Below, piece after piece: positions 17,007-26,551 of a DNA stretch of 63,039 nt. The notes beneath the pieces are model-generated. The model was not told where the DNA came from. It was given only the letters and a program-made list of their open reading frames with translations, and searched no databases. Location of the stretch: assembly GCF_000163295.1 (NCBI RefSeq), contig NZ_GG700527.1, positions 1,009,695 through 1,072,733 on the forward strand, given 5' to 3'. Origin of the DNA: Anaerococcus vaginalis ATCC 51170 (lineage in GTDB: Bacteria; Bacillota; Clostridia; Tissierellales; Peptoniphilaceae). Numbering within the stretch: position 1 is the first letter of the stretch; each line of letters opens with the position of its first letter. Position numbers and translations under genes: made by a program.

Positions 17007-17628
17007 CCTTATGACTTGATGCAAGGGCAAGAATTTCTATATTTTTTGGATTTGCCTTTTCAATTGTTCTTATAATTTCTTTCATAGTATTGGAACTTGT
17101 AATAATATCATCAAAAATCAAAACTTTTTTCCCAGTCAAATCTCCGTCAAATTCAAAAGAATTTTTTAAATTTTTTGCCCTTTCTTCTCTTGACAGTTTA
17201 TGTTGAGCCTTTGTGTTTTTTATTTTTTTTAAATTTTCTAAATATTTCATATAAGTTTCATCTATAAAATAATCACAAATAAGTTTTATGTGGTCAAATC
17301 CCCTATTAATTAAAACAGATTTTGATGAAGGCGTCGTAAGAATATAATCAAAATCATCCATAGATTTTTCCTTAATATAATCATATATCATTTGACCAAA
17401 AATTTTATAAAGGGAAGTATTTCTATTAAACTTAAAATCTCCAATCAAATGTGCCATAAAAGGATTATAAAAATACAAAACTCTAGCCTTATAATTTAAA
17501 ATTTCAAATTCATTGTCAACATAATCAAGCTTTGAAAGACAAGTTTTGCACAAAGAAAATTTTTCTTTTTCTTCATCTTTGCAAAAAAGACACAAATTAT
17601 CATCCAAAAACAAAAAATCTCCAATCAT
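16996..17628 (-). CDS. comF: ComF-family phosphoribosyltransferase-like protein
   Basis: 210 residues. An N-terminal zinc ribbon (Cys 13, 16, 27 and 30) precedes a phosphoribosyltransferase domain with the PRPP-loop-like KKVLIFDDIITSSNTM. ComF is a cytosolic factor needed for natural transformation in Firmicutes; it binds single-stranded DNA and the PriA helicase in studied species. The frame opens earlier at a TTG (17658). I chose the ATG at 17628 because it overlaps the recD2 stop as ATGA, a classic coupled start. It closes a minus-strand operon that begins near prmC. comEC elsewhere in the window is another DNA-uptake component. Confidence 0.85.
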   Translation of the reverse strand: MIGDFLFLDDNLCLFCKDEEKEKFSLCKTCLSKLDYVDNEFEILNYKARVLYFYNPFMAHLIGDFKFNRNTSLYKIFGQMIYDYIKEKSMDDFDYILTTPSSKSVLINRGFDHIKLICDYFIDETYMKYLENLKKIKNTKAQHKLSREERAKNLKNSFEFDGDLTGKKVLIFDDIITSSNTMKEIIRTIEKANPKNIEILALASSHKVKK

Positions 17629-19778
17629 TTTAACGTCTCTGATAATTCTTTTATCCAAAAACTTAAATTTGTAAGTCTTTTTGATTCGTTATTATTTCTA
17701 ACCATTTGTTTTAAAATTTTCTTTTCTCCAAGTAAAATCACTAATTTTTTTGCTCTTGTTATGGCAGTATACAATAAATTTCTGTTTAAAAGCATAAAAG
17801 ATGCTGGCATCATTGGAATTAATATGCAATCAAATTCAGAACCTTGAGATTTGTGAATTGTAATTGCATAAGATAAGTCCAAATCTTTAACATCTTCTTT
17901 TTTATAAGAAACAATATTTCCATCATAAAACTCTACTTTTAAACTTTCCATATTTTTATCAATATCAATAATTCTACCAATATCTCCATTATAAACGCCA
18001 TCATCAAAATCATCCGGATTTAAGCTTTCAAGTTCATAATTATTTCTAACTTGCATAACCTTATCACCTAATTTGAAAATTCTATTGTTAATTTTAATTA
18101 AATTAGGATTTTTATTTAATTCTTTTTGGCAAAGATCATTTATATTAACAATTCCCCACAAAGATTTTTTGCTAGGCGCAAGTATTTGAATGTCGTTAAT
18201 AGGATCAAGCTTATAGTAGTTAGGAAGTCTATTTTTTACCAAATCCAACAAATCGTTTTGAAAATTTTTTGAATTTGAATTAATAAAGAAAAAATCCTTA
18301 TTTTTTTGATTTAAAATTGGATATAGACCATCATTTATTCTGTGAGCATTTACAACAATATTGCTCTCTTTGGCCTGCCTAAATATTTTTTTAAGTTTTA
18401 CTGCTTTTATATCCGTATCCAAAATATCTTTCAAAACATTTCCTGCTCCAACACTTGGAAGTTGATTGTGATCTCCAACCAAAATTAAAGCGGTTTTTGA
18501 TGAAAGAGCTTTCAATAATTTATCCATTAATTTAATATCAATCATACTTGCCTCATCAAGGATTACATAATCGCAATCAAGAGTATTTTCCTCATTAAAT
18601 TCTGGAATCGGGCTTTCTGGTTTTATTCCTATTAGCCTATGAATTGTAAAAGCTACATTTTCTGTAGACTCTTGCATTCTTTTTGCAGCTCGTCCTGTAG
18701 GTGCTGCAAGATTAAATTTCAAATTATTTTCATTTAAAATATTACAAATAGCCTTTATTATTGTAGTTTTTCCAGTTCCAGGACCTCCAGTAATTACTAA
18801 AAGCATATTATTAAAAGCTTCTTTTATAGCAATTTCTTGTTCTTTTGAAAAAGCATCAAAGTCTTCATTTATTTTTACATCAAAAATATATTTTTCATTT
18901 TGAAGCCTAGAAAGATTTATTGCACATGATTTTTCTGCCTTATAAATATCTTTATCATATACAAATTCATCTTCTCCAATTTTTATAATTTGAATTTTTG
19001 ATTTTAAAAGATCTTCATTTATCTGTTCATTTATTTTATTTTTATCAACCTTAATCAAATCAAAAGTTTTATTCAATAAATCTTCTTTTTTTAAAGCACA
19101 AGACCCACTCATTTCTGCATCATTTTTTAAAATATAAGAAATGGCCGCTGAAATTCTAAATTTAGAATCATTTTTCATTTGCATATTCATAGCAATATTA
19201 TCAGCCATTACAAAACCAATTCCTGAAATATCTTCAGATAATTTATAAGGATTTGTCTTCACAATAGAAATCGTATTATCTCCATAAGCTTTGTAAATTT
19301 TATTTGATAAGTTAAAAGAAATATTTAAACCTTGAAGATATAACAAAGCCTCCCTACTATCTCTAGCATCAATAGTAGATTCTTTTATTTTTTCAAGTTT
19401 TTTCTTGCCAATTCCTTGAATAGATAAAAGTTTTTCAGTTTCATTAAAAACAACATCAATAGAATCATCTTTAAATTTTTCATAAATTAATTCAGCAGTT
19501 TTTTTGCCAATTGACTCAATATTTCCACTAGAAAGATAAGAAATAATTGCTTTCTTGCCTGAAGGTTTTTTTATCTTAGCACTTTCAACATTTATTTGCT
19601 CTCCATATTTGTCATGATAAATTAATTCGCCTTCAACAACAACTTGATCATTTTCATTAAAAAAAGGCATAATTCCAGTACAAGTTATAGGCGAGTCAGA
19701 AGTTTCTAAGGATAAAACCGTGTATCCATTTTCTTCATTTCTATAAATTATACTTTTAATTATGCCTTCAAATTTCAT
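17625..19778 (-). CDS. recD2: RecD2-type SF1B DNA helicase
   Basis: 717 residues. It has an OB-like N-terminal domain (FEGIIKSIIYRNEENGYTVLSLE), tandem helix-hairpin-helix motifs (about 80-180, including LLSIQGIGKKKLEKI), then the two RecA-like helicase domains with Walker A GGPGTGKTT (about 330), Walker B CDYVILDEASMID and the C-terminal SH3/UvrD-like LSYAITIHKSQGSEFD. RecD2 is a 5'-3' helicase found without RecBC and linked to replication-fork upkeep and mismatch repair. It starts two bases after the murA stop, with only a weak AGG ribosome site, so coupled translation is likely. Length is typical. Confidence 0.95.
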   Translation of the reverse strand: MKFEGIIKSIIYRNEENGYTVLSLETSDSPITCTGIMPFFNENDQVVVEGELIYHDKYGEQINVESAKIKKPSGKKAIISYLSSGNIESIGKKTAELIYEKFKDDSIDVVFNETEKLLSIQGIGKKKLEKIKESTIDARDSREALLYLQGLNISFNLSNKIYKAYGDNTISIVKTNPYKLSEDISGIGFVMADNIAMNMQMKNDSKFRISAAISYILKNDAEMSGSCALKKEDLLNKTFDLIKVDKNKINEQINEDLLKSKIQIIKIGEDEFVYDKDIYKAEKSCAINLSRLQNEKYIFDVKINEDFDAFSKEQEIAIKEAFNNMLLVITGGPGTGKTTIIKAICNILNENNLKFNLAAPTGRAAKRMQESTENVAFTIHRLIGIKPESPIPEFNEENTLDCDYVILDEASMIDIKLMDKLLKALSSKTALILVGDHNQLPSVGAGNVLKDILDTDIKAVKLKKIFRQAKESNIVVNAHRINDGLYPILNQKNKDFFFINSNSKNFQNDLLDLVKNRLPNYYKLDPINDIQILAPSKKSLWGIVNINDLCQKELNKNPNLIKINNRIFKLGDKVMQVRNNYELESLNPDDFDDGVYNGDIGRIIDIDKNMESLKVEFYDGNIVSYKKEDVKDLDLSYAITIHKSQGSEFDCILIPMMPASFMLLNRNLLYTAITRAKKLVILLGEKKILKQMVRNNNESKRLTNLSFWIKELSETLK

Positions 19779-19780
19779 TA

Positions 19781-21058
19781 TTAATTTACCTGTTTTCTTT
19801 CAATAAGAGCACCAAGTTTTGTAAACTTTTCAATCAAATCACTATATCCTCTATCAATATGATAAATATCAGATATTTTTGTCTCTCCATCAGCTACAAG
19901 TCCAGCAAGGATAAGAGCAGCTCCTGCTCTTAGATCTGTAGCTTTTACTTCTGCTCCATGAAGTTTATCAACTCCAACAATTACTGCCCTATTTCCTTCA
20001 GTAATTATTGCAGATCCCATTTTTTTAAGCTCATCAACGTGCATAAATCTGTTTTCAAAAACAGTTTCTACAACTGAAGATTCGCCATTGCATACTGTCA
20101 TTAATGCCATAAATTGAGATTGAACATCTGTAGGAAATCCAGGATATGGTAAAGTTTTAATACTTGTAGCTTTTAATTTTTTACAAGCTTTTACTCTAAT
20201 CATATCATCATCTTCAATTTCTTCTACCTTAGCACCAATTTCGATTAATTTTGCTATAACTGGTCTTATGTGAGAGCCCAAAACATTTTTAATTAAAATA
20301 TCTCCGCCAGTAATTGCAGCAGCTAACATATAAGTTGCGGCTTCTATTCTATCTGGAACAATTGTATGTCTTGTTCCTTTTAATTTTTCTACACCCTTAA
20401 TAATTATATTTGATGTACCTGCTCCAATTATATTTGCTCCCATTTTTGATAAAAACGATGCAAGATCTACAATTTCTGGTTCTTTTGCTGCATTTTCAAT
20501 TACAGTTTCTCCTTCTGCCATGGTAGCTGCCATCATAATATTTTCTGTTGCACCTACTGAAGGAAAATCCAGATAAATTACATTTCCTGTTAAACCATTT
20601 TTTGTTTTTGATGATATTTCTTCGTGATTCATTGTAGTTTGAGCACCTAAAGCTTCAAAACCTTTCAAATGCAAATCAATTGGTCTTTTTCCAATATTAC
20701 ATCCACCAGGAGCTTTTGTTACTGCGTGTCCAAATTTTGCAAGCAATGGACCCATAACTATAAAAGATGCTCTCATTTTATCCATCAATTCAAATGGTGT
20801 TTCAAATTTATCTACATTTGAAGAATCAATTCTAAGACTTGTATCTGTAATATATTCAACCTTAGCATTTAAACTTCTTAGTATTTCCACCATAACTTCT
20901 ATATCTTTTAATTTTGGCACTTCATCTAAAATAACTTCTTCGCTTGCCAAAAGACTTGCAGCAAGAATTGGAAGAGCAGAATTTTTTGCTCCAGAAATAT
21001 AAACTTCTCCCTTTAATGGTCCATTTTTTCTTACTACTAATATTTCTTCTTTACTCAT
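19781..21058 (-). CDS. murA: UDP-N-acetylglucosamine 1-carboxyvinyltransferase
   Basis: 425 residues, the first committed enzyme of peptidoglycan precursor synthesis; it adds enolpyruvate from PEP to UDP-GlcNAc. SGAKNSALPILAASLL holds the Lys-Asn pair at the substrate site. KAPGGCNIGKRPIDLHL holds the active Cys that fosfomycin alkylates (Cys rather than the resistant Asp). YPGFPTDVQSQFMALM is the late conserved loop. Ribosome site AAGGGG lies before ATG. It lies in a run between upp and recD2, away from the mur genes of the division cluster at the right end, as is common in Firmicutes. Whether a second murA copy exists cannot be seen from this window. Confidence 0.96.
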   Translation of the reverse strand: MSKEEILVVRKNGPLKGEVYISGAKNSALPILAASLLASEEVILDEVPKLKDIEVMVEILRSLNAKVEYITDTSLRIDSSNVDKFETPFELMDKMRASFIVMGPLLAKFGHAVTKAPGGCNIGKRPIDLHLKGFEALGAQTTMNHEEISSKTKNGLTGNVIYLDFPSVGATENIMMAATMAEGETVIENAAKEPEIVDLASFLSKMGANIIGAGTSNIIIKGVEKLKGTRHTIVPDRIEAATYMLAAAITGGDILIKNVLGSHIRPVIAKLIEIGAKVEEIEDDDMIRVKACKKLKATSIKTLPYPGFPTDVQSQFMALMTVCNGESSVVETVFENRFMHVDELKKMGSAIITEGNRAVIVGVDKLHGAEVKATDLRAGAALILAGLVADGETKISDIYHIDRGYSDLIEKFTKLGALIERKQVN

Positions 21059-21067
21059 AGTATCCCC

Positions 21068-21697
21068 TTATTTAGTACCAAACAACCTATCTCCAGCATC
21101 TCCAAGTCCTGGTACTATATAACAATCATCATTTAATTTTTCATCCAATTGAGCAATATAAATATCTACATCTGGATGTTCTTCTTGAACTTTTTTAATT
21201 CCTTCAGGTGCTGCAATTATATTTAATAATTTTAAAGAAGTGCATCCTTTTTCTTTTAATCTTTGGATGGCATCACAAGCTGAACCACCAGTTGCAAGCA
21301 TAGGATCAATTACTAGCATATCTCTTTTGTTAGAGTCTTTAGGAATTTTCAAATAATATTCTATAGGTTTCATTGTTTTTTCATCCCTATACATTCCTAT
21401 ATGACCAACTCTTGCTGCTGGGAAAACTTCAATTAATCCATCAACCATACCAAGACCTGCTCTAAGGATTGGAATAATTCCAAGTTTTTTTCCAGAAAGT
21501 CTATAACCTGTTGTTTTACAAATTGGTGTTTCTATATCATATTCTTCTAAAGTAAAATCCTTACTTGCTTCATAAGCTAAAAGAATTGTTATCTCTTTTA
21601 TAATTGATCTAAATTCATTAGAACCTGTATTCTTATCTCTTAAAATTGAAATTTTATGTTTGATCACTGGGTGATCCAAAATTGTTACTTTGCCCAT
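21068..21697 (-). CDS. upp: Uracil phosphoribosyltransferase
   Basis: 209 residues, the normal size. It converts uracil and PRPP to UMP for pyrimidine salvage. [23 protein letters not shown] is the family opening, and [18 protein letters not shown] is the PRPP-binding loop. [17 protein letters not shown] and the C-terminal [17 protein letters not shown], which contacts uracil, are intact. AAAGGAG precedes ATG. It sits 10 nt after the Sua5-type gene and 10 nt before murA in the same operon, and is likely co-expressed constitutively with them. Confidence 0.97.
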   Translation of the reverse strand: MGKVTILDHPVIKHKISILRDKNTGSNEFRSIIKEITILLAYEASKDFTLEEYDIETPICKTTGYRLSGKKLGIIPILRAGLGMVDGLIEVFPAARVGHIGMYRDEKTMKPIEYYLKIPKDSNKRDMLVIDPMLATGGSACDAIQRLKEKGCTSLKLLNIIAAPEGIKKVQEEHPDVDIYIAQLDEKLNDDCYIVPGLGDAGDRLFGTK

Positions 21698-21707
21698 TAT
21701 TTCTCCT

Positions 21708-22745
21708 TTACAAATTAAAAATATTTCCAGATGCGGATTTTTTCATCCTATTCATTATACTCTTTCCAAGCCCAATGTCTTTAACTCCCTCAGCAAGAAT
21801 TATATCTACATTTTTTCTATCCAAATCTCTTAAAGCTTCAAAAAGAACATGGCTCATTTCTATTAAATTATCTTTATTTCCTAAAGAAAGTGTAGTAAAT
21901 GATGAAAATTTTTCAGTATCCTTATCAAAAACTAAAATCCCTACTTTTTTTCCTTCATTTTTATATTTTAACGCTAAATCTTTTATTTTTTCTACACTTT
22001 TATCTCCAACAAAAACTTTCATTTCTGCTTTTGGCGCATAATGTTTGTATTTTTGACCAGGAGATCTTGGAACTTTTGAATCGTCAACCAATGAATCATC
22101 CAAACATACATTTGGAATAAATTTTTTTATGTATTCATAAGTGTAATATCCTGGTCTTAATATACAAGGATTTTCCAAACTCATATCAATTACAGTTGAT
22201 TCAATTCCAATATCTGAACTTCCTCCATCAATTATCAGAGGAATTCTTCCGTTCATGTCATAATAAACATCTTTTGCATTTGTTGGGGAAGGTCTGCCAG
22301 AAATATTTGCTGAAGGTGCTGCAATAGGTGTATTACAATATTTTATAAACTCTCTTGCAAGTTTATCTTTTGGTCTTCTAACAGCAACTGTATCTCCTCC
22401 ACCTGTAATTATATCAGGAATTATTGAGCTTTTTTTAAGGATTACAGTAAGAGGACCTGGCCACAAATTTTTAATTAAAAATTTTGTCCTATCATCAACC
22501 TTTTCAACCAATTCATCAAGCTTATAATCTTCATCTATATGAAGAATCAATGGATTATCTTCTGGTCTATTTTTTGCCTTAAAAATTTTTTTAGCTGCTT
22601 TTGGATTTAATCCATCTGCTCCCAAACCATATACTGTTTCTGTGGGAAAAGCAACTAATTCTCCTTTTTTGATTATTTCAGCTGCATGGTTTAGGATATT
22701 TTCATCTATATTTTCTCTATCTATTTTCAATATCTCTGTTTGCAT
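21708..22745 (-). CDS. L-threonylcarbamoyladenylate synthase (Sua5 type)
   Basis: 345 residues, the long Sua5 form: a YrdC/TsaC domain (about 1-205) plus a C-terminal Sua5 domain. [34 protein letters not shown] is the diagnostic catalytic segment. It makes threonylcarbamoyl-AMP from Thr, bicarbonate and ATP for t6A37 on tRNAs that read ANN codons. mtaB at 35752, which methylthiolates t6A, is the later step on the same base. The start overlaps the CDF transporter gene by 29 nt without a strong ribosome site, so coupling is probable. The order prmC-prfA-(CDF)-sua5-upp is familiar in Clostridia. Confidence 0.94.
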   Translation of the reverse strand: MQTEILKIDRENIDENILNHAAEIIKKGELVAFPTETVYGLGADGLNPKAAKKIFKAKNRPEDNPLILHIDEDYKLDELVEKVDDRTKFLIKNLWPGPLTVILKKSSIIPDIITGGGDTVAVRRPKDKLAREFIKYCNTPIAAPSANISGRPSPTNAKDVYYDMNGRIPLIIDGGSSDIGIESTVIDMSLENPCILRPGYYTYEYIKKFIPNVCLDDSLVDDSKVPRSPGQKYKHYAPKAEMKVFVGDKSVEKIKDLALKYKNEGKKVGILVFDKDTEKFSSFTTLSLGNKDNLIEMSHVLFEALRDLDRKNVDIILAEGVKDIGLGKSIMNRMKKSASGNIFNL

Positions 22746-23721
22746 TTTTTACTGACTTTCTTAATTTCTCAATTATTTTTTTGTTTTCTTCATTTTCTAT
22801 TAAGCAATAAGTTGGATCCATGTGTATGGTTATAGAAATATTTAACTCATTTAAAAGTCTAAGTTCAATATTTGTAACTGCTTGATGCATTATTCCTACA
22901 CTTATATTTGATGGAACTTCTACATCGCAACTTCCTACAAGCTTTCCTCTGCCATATTCATGAATTTTTAAATCGTGATAGCCATGGACAAAGTCACCAG
23001 AAAGAATTATTTCTTCAATTTTTTTATGAAGGTCTTTACTGATTCCTTTTCCCAATAACTTATCTATTGTATCTATAAACAAATCTAAACCTGGTTTAAA
23101 AACAATAATGGATAAAATTATACCCAAAAGTGCATCGAGGTTAAAACTTATATATTTTTGTATAATTACAGCAAAAATAATAGAAATTGTTGACAATATG
23201 TCATTTCTTGCATCTATCATTACTGCGTAATTTAATTTAGAATCTAGTTTTTTGTCTAAGTTTTTATTTAAAAAATAAATGTAAAATTTAAATCCTAAAG
23301 AAATAACAAGGATTATTATGCTAAGCTTAGAAAGTTTTGGTAAATTTCCTTCATAAAAGCTTTCTACAGAACTTGTAAATAGCAAAAATCCTACAAACAT
23401 AATAAGAATTGAAACCAAAAAACTTGCTATGTATTCACTCCTACCATGTCCGTAAGGATGGTTTGTATCTGCAGGTTTGCTACTTGCTTTTGCCCCAACC
23501 AAAGTAATTAAACTCGTAAGGGCATCGCTCATATTATTGAAAGCATCTCCCATTACTGCTGAAGAAGATGCAATTATTCCTATACTTATTTTTATTAAAA
23601 ACAAAAATATATTAATTAATATTCCAACTAAACCAGATAAAGAAATTAATTTTAATCTTACACTTTGTTTTTCAGTTGATTTATAATCTTTTACAAATCT
23701 TTTTGCAAGAATTTCAAACAA
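22717..23721 (-). CDS. Cation diffusion facilitator (CDF) transporter
   Basis: 334 residues with six predicted transmembrane helices (about 28-215) and a cytosolic C-terminal domain. Helix 2 carries the metal motif GDAFNNMSDALTS and the loop HPYGHGRSEY; helix 5 has MIDARNDILS, which supplies the second pair of metal Asp residues. CDF proteins export Zn2+, Mn2+, Fe2+ or Co2+ in exchange for protons. The D-D/D-D pattern is compatible with Mn2+ or Fe2+ exporters as well as Zn2+, so specificity is left open. It starts 1 nt from the prfA stop and overlaps the Sua5-type gene. A metal exporter in a translation operon is common in this lineage. Confidence 0.92.
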   Translation of the reverse strand: MFEILAKRFVKDYKSTEKQSVRLKLISLSGLVGILINIFLFLIKISIGIIASSSAVMGDAFNNMSDALTSLITLVGAKASSKPADTNHPYGHGRSEYIASFLVSILIMFVGFLLFTSSVESFYEGNLPKLSKLSIIILVISLGFKFYIYFLNKNLDKKLDSKLNYAVMIDARNDILSTISIIFAVIIQKYISFNLDALLGIILSIIVFKPGLDLFIDTIDKLLGKGISKDLHKKIEEIILSGDFVHGYHDLKIHEYGRGKLVGSCDVEVPSNISVGIMHQAVTNIELRLLNELNISITIHMDPTYCLIENEENKKIIEKLRKSVKNANRDIENR

Positions 23722-24795
23722 TTAGTCTTCTCCCATTGTCTTTAATTTTCTAGTTTGGTCTTCTGTTATCAAAGATTCTATCATCTCTTCAATATTTCCA
23801 TCTAAAAAATCATCTAATTGATAAATAGTTTTGTTTATCCTGTGATCTGTTATTCTTCCTTGTGGGTAATTGTAAGTTCTAATTCTTTCAGACCTATCTC
23901 CTGTTCCTACTTGAGATTTTCTGTTATCTGAAATTTCTTTTTGCCTTTTTTGCTCTTCTATTTCATATAGTCTTGCTCTTAAAACTCTCATTGCCTTATC
24001 TTTATTTTTAATTTGAGATTTTTCATCTTGGCAAGTTACTACAAGTCCTGTTGGAATGTGGGTTAGTCTTACAGCAGAATCTGTTGTATTTACACTTTGT
24101 CCACCGTTTCCACTTGACCTATAAACATCTGTTCTTATATCATTTGGATCGATTTTTATATCAACCTCATCAGCTTCTGGCAAAACAGCAACTGTCGCTG
24201 TTGAAGTGTGGATTCTTCCACCTGATTCTGTTTCTGGAACTCTTTGTACTCTGTGAACTCCAGATTCATATTTTAATTTTGAATAAGCACCTTCTCCTCT
24301 TACGATAAAAGTTGCTTCTTTCATTCCGCCGATTCCTTGACTTGATACATCAATATCTTCTGTTTTATATTTTTGTTTATCGGCATACATATGATACATT
24401 CTGTAAAGATTTCCAGCAAAAAGTCCAGCTTCTTCTCCACCAGCTCCTGCTCTAATTTCTACAATTACATCCTTGTGATCGTTAGGGTCAGTTGGTATAA
24501 GTAAAACTTTTAAATCTTCATTATATTTTTCAAGATTTTTTTTATTTTCATCAATTTCAGATTTCAAAAGATCAATCATTTCCTTATCATCAGCTTCTTT
24601 TAAAAGCTCAGTATTTTCATTAATCATATCTTCTGCAGATCTTATTTGATTGTATTTTTCAACAATTGGTTTTAATTGATTATATTCTCTTGAAACTTTT
24701 TTAAACCTTTCAGTATCAGATAAAACTTCAGGATCAGCAAGTTTTTTTTCTAATTCTTTGAAATTTTCTCTCATATGTTCTAGATTTTCTAACAT
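23722..24795 (-). CDS. prfA: Peptide chain release factor 1
   Basis: 357 residues. RF1 reads UAA and UAG and triggers peptide release in the ribosomal A site. VYRSSGNGGQSVNTTDSAVRLTH carries the GGQ tripeptide, whose Gln is the methylation target of PrmC, encoded just upstream in the operon. HRVQRVPETESGGRIHTSTATVAVLPE matches RF1 rather than RF2. N-terminal helices, then domain 2/4 and the domain 3 tail follow in the usual order. AAGGAGG precedes the ATG, and the gene is 9 nt from prmC. This coupling of factor and methyltransferase is widely conserved. Confidence 0.97.
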   Translation of the reverse strand: MLENLEHMRENFKELEKKLADPEVLSDTERFKKVSREYNQLKPIVEKYNQIRSAEDMINENTELLKEADDKEMIDLLKSEIDENKKNLEKYNEDLKVLLIPTDPNDHKDVIVEIRAGAGGEEAGLFAGNLYRMYHMYADKQKYKTEDIDVSSQGIGGMKEATFIVRGEGAYSKLKYESGVHRVQRVPETESGGRIHTSTATVAVLPEADEVDIKIDPNDIRTDVYRSSGNGGQSVNTTDSAVRLTHIPTGLVVTCQDEKSQIKNKDKAMRVLRARLYEIEEQKRQKEISDNRKSQVGTGDRSERIRTYNYPQGRITDHRINKTIYQLDDFLDGNIEEMIESLITEDQTRKLKTMGED

Positions 24796-24804
24796 ATATC
24801 CTCC

Positions 24805-25596
24805 TTAGATACAAGCTTTAATTATCCTATCAAAATCATTAAAATCCTTGTAGGATTTTATTTGTTTATATCCATATTCTTCTAATAAATTACTTATATA
24901 ATCTTTTTGATCATAACCTATCTCTAGATATATTTTACCATTTTTATTTAGAAAGTTTTTTGCATTTTTTATTATTTTCTTATAAAAATATAAACCATCT
25001 TCTCCACCATAAAGAGCATTTTGGGGTTCATAATATAATTTATTATCAAGTTTTTCAAAATCTTCCTTATTTATATAAGGTGGATTTGAGACTATTATAT
25101 CGAATTTTTCTTCAATATTTGAAAAAATATCACTTTCTTTAAATTCTACGTTATTAATATTTAACTTAATCTTATTTTCATTTGCAAGGTCTATGGCATT
25201 TTTTGATATATCTACTCCAATAATTTTAGAATCTTTTAGATTTTTTGAAAGAGCAAGAGAAATCGCTCCGCTTCCTGTGCCTATATCAAGAATTTTTTTA
25301 TTATTTGAATTATCATTAATTATAAGATCTACCAAAATTTCTGTTTCATACCTTGGTATTAAAGCTCTTTTATCTACTAATAAATCTAAACCATAAAAAT
25401 TCCACTTGCCAATTGCATATTGGAGTGGATAACCTTCATTTATTTTATCATTAATTATTTTTAATTCATTTTCTATTTTTTCATCTAAAGCTTCTTCTTT
25501 ATTAAGAAACAATAAATTTTTGTTTGTATTTAATAAATATGTAAGAGCAATAATCAAATCATTATTGTTTTTTTCTAAAATATCTTTAATTTTCAT
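24805..25596 (-). CDS. prmC: Release factor glutamine methyltransferase
   Basis: 263 residues, a class I SAM methyltransferase that modifies the Gln of the GGQ motif in RF1/RF2. The N-terminal helical domain is followed by ALIPRYETEILVDLII, the SAM loop KILDIGTGSGAISLAL, and the substrate motif FDIIVSNPPYINKED (NPPY). The start lacks a clear Shine-Dalgarno and lies just past the terminator hairpin of rpmE, so expression probably depends on read-through or on a promoter I cannot see. It heads the prmC-prfA-CDF-sua5-upp-murA-recD2-comF run. Confidence 0.95.
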   Translation of the reverse strand: MKIKDILEKNNNDLIIALTYLLNTNKNLLFLNKEEALDEKIENELKIINDKINEGYPLQYAIGKWNFYGLDLLVDKRALIPRYETEILVDLIINDNSNNKKILDIGTGSGAISLALSKNLKDSKIIGVDISKNAIDLANENKIKLNINNVEFKESDIFSNIEEKFDIIVSNPPYINKEDFEKLDNKLYYEPQNALYGGEDGLYFYKKIIKNAKNFLNKNGKIYLEIGYDQKDYISNLLEEYGYKQIKSYKDFNDFDRIIKACI

Positions 25597-25604
25597 AAAT
25601 ACAT

Positions 25605-25636
25605 ATAAAAAATAAGGTTAGAAACCTAACCTTATT
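25605..25636 (-). terminator. Terminator after rpmE
   Basis: An 11-bp perfect stem AATAAGGTTAG/CTAACCTTATT (25611-25621 with 25626-25636) has a 4-nt loop. TTTTT follows on the minus strand. The upstream arm contains the rpmE stop codon. It sits 9 nt before the prmC start and may limit read-through. Confidence 0.9.
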
Positions 25637-25838
25637 TATTTCTTCCATATTTTTTATTGAATTTTTCTACATTACCACCACGGTCAGAAAATCTTTGTTT
25701 TCCTGTATAAAATGGATGGCATTGTGAACATACTTCAACTTTGATTTCTTCTTCTGTTGAACCAACAGTGAATTCATTACCACATGATGTGCAAGTAACT
25801 TTTGCTTGGTGGTATTCTGGATGTAGTTCTTTTTTCAT
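25632..25838 (-). CDS. rpmE: 50S ribosomal protein L31 (zinc form)
   Basis: 68 residues. [19 protein letters not shown] opens the protein, and the CTSC...CSQC pairs make it the zinc-binding C+ form, which can serve as a zinc reserve. [10 protein letters not shown] is the family signature. The frame opens nine codons earlier, but the ATG at 25838 has AGAGGTG at the right distance and gives the standard N-terminus. It has its own TTGAAA/TATAAT promoter and terminator, so it is a short transcript inside the rho-prmC-prfA neighbourhood common in Firmicutes. Confidence 0.97.
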   Translation of the reverse strand: MKKELHPEYHQAKVTCTSCGNEFTVGSTEEEIKVEVCSQCHPFYTGKQRFSDRGGNVEKFNKKYGRNK

Positions 25839-25877
25839 ATAAACACCTCTTCTTGTCTCTTTCAATAAGCAATAATG

Positions 25878-25906
25878 ATTATACCATAGGAATATTTATC
25901 TTTCAA
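25878..25906 (-). promoter_or_regulatory. Promoter of rpmE
   Basis: TTGAAA (25901-25906), 17 nt, TATAAT (25878-25883) on the minus strand. The -35 box includes the stop codon of the upstream TVP38-type gene. Confidence 0.8.
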
Positions 25907-26493
25907 GCAAAACTTTTAAATATTGTTTTAATTCCTAAAACAAGTCCCATCGAATAAATAAATATTGAAGGAGGCTTACAAAAAATAATTATTTTTACAA
26001 AAGTTATCAATTTCATATCAGTAAGTCCTGAAAAATAACACAAAAAATCATCAGGAGCTACTGGAAGTAAAATAGCCCAAGCAAAAAATTTATCATATTT
26101 TTCGTGATTTAACCACTTATCATATTTTTTAAAATTTTCTTCGCCAAAAATTGCAAGCACAACTTCTTTTCCAAAAAATCTAGAAATTAAAAATACTATA
26201 ATAGAACCAAGGCAAATGGAAATATAATTGTAAACAAAGCCCCACAAAGGTCCAAACATAACAACTCCAAAAGCTGTAGTAATTCCACCTGGTATAACTG
26301 GAATTATGATTTGGATTATTTGTAAAATCATAAAAATTAGTGGAGCCCAAATCCCATATTGTTGCAAAAATTTTTGAAGACTTGCAACTGATGTAAATAT
26401 TCCTAACTTATAACCCTTGTAGCCTAAGTAAATAGAAATTAAAATTATAAGAATACTTGTAATATTTATTATAGTTTTTGCTTTAACTTTCAT
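25903..26493 (-). CDS. TVP38/TMEM64 family membrane protein
   Basis: 196 residues, a DedA-superfamily (VTT domain) protein with about five or six hydrophobic segments. QIIQIIIPVIPGGITTAFGVVMFGPLWGFVYNYISICLGSIIVFLISRFFG carries the paired re-entrant helix pattern with PGG and the G-x-x-x-G/FG turns; ILLPVAPDDFLCYFSGLTDM is the second conserved half. Relatives are implicated in lipid or undecaprenyl-phosphate scrambling, but not proven for this subgroup. It lies between rho and rpmE. Start: ATG after AGGAATTTTT, with a modest ribosome site. Confidence 0.88.
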   Translation of the reverse strand: MKVKAKTIINITSILIILISIYLGYKGYKLGIFTSVASLQKFLQQYGIWAPLIFMILQIIQIIIPVIPGGITTAFGVVMFGPLWGFVYNYISICLGSIIVFLISRFFGKEVVLAIFGEENFKKYDKWLNHEKYDKFFAWAILLPVAPDDFLCYFSGLTDMKLITFVKIIIFCKPPSIFIYSMGLVLGIKTIFKSFA

Positions 26494-26551
26494 AAAAATT
26501 CCTAACTCAATTTATTACATCTTCATTATAACTTATATAATAAATTTATGG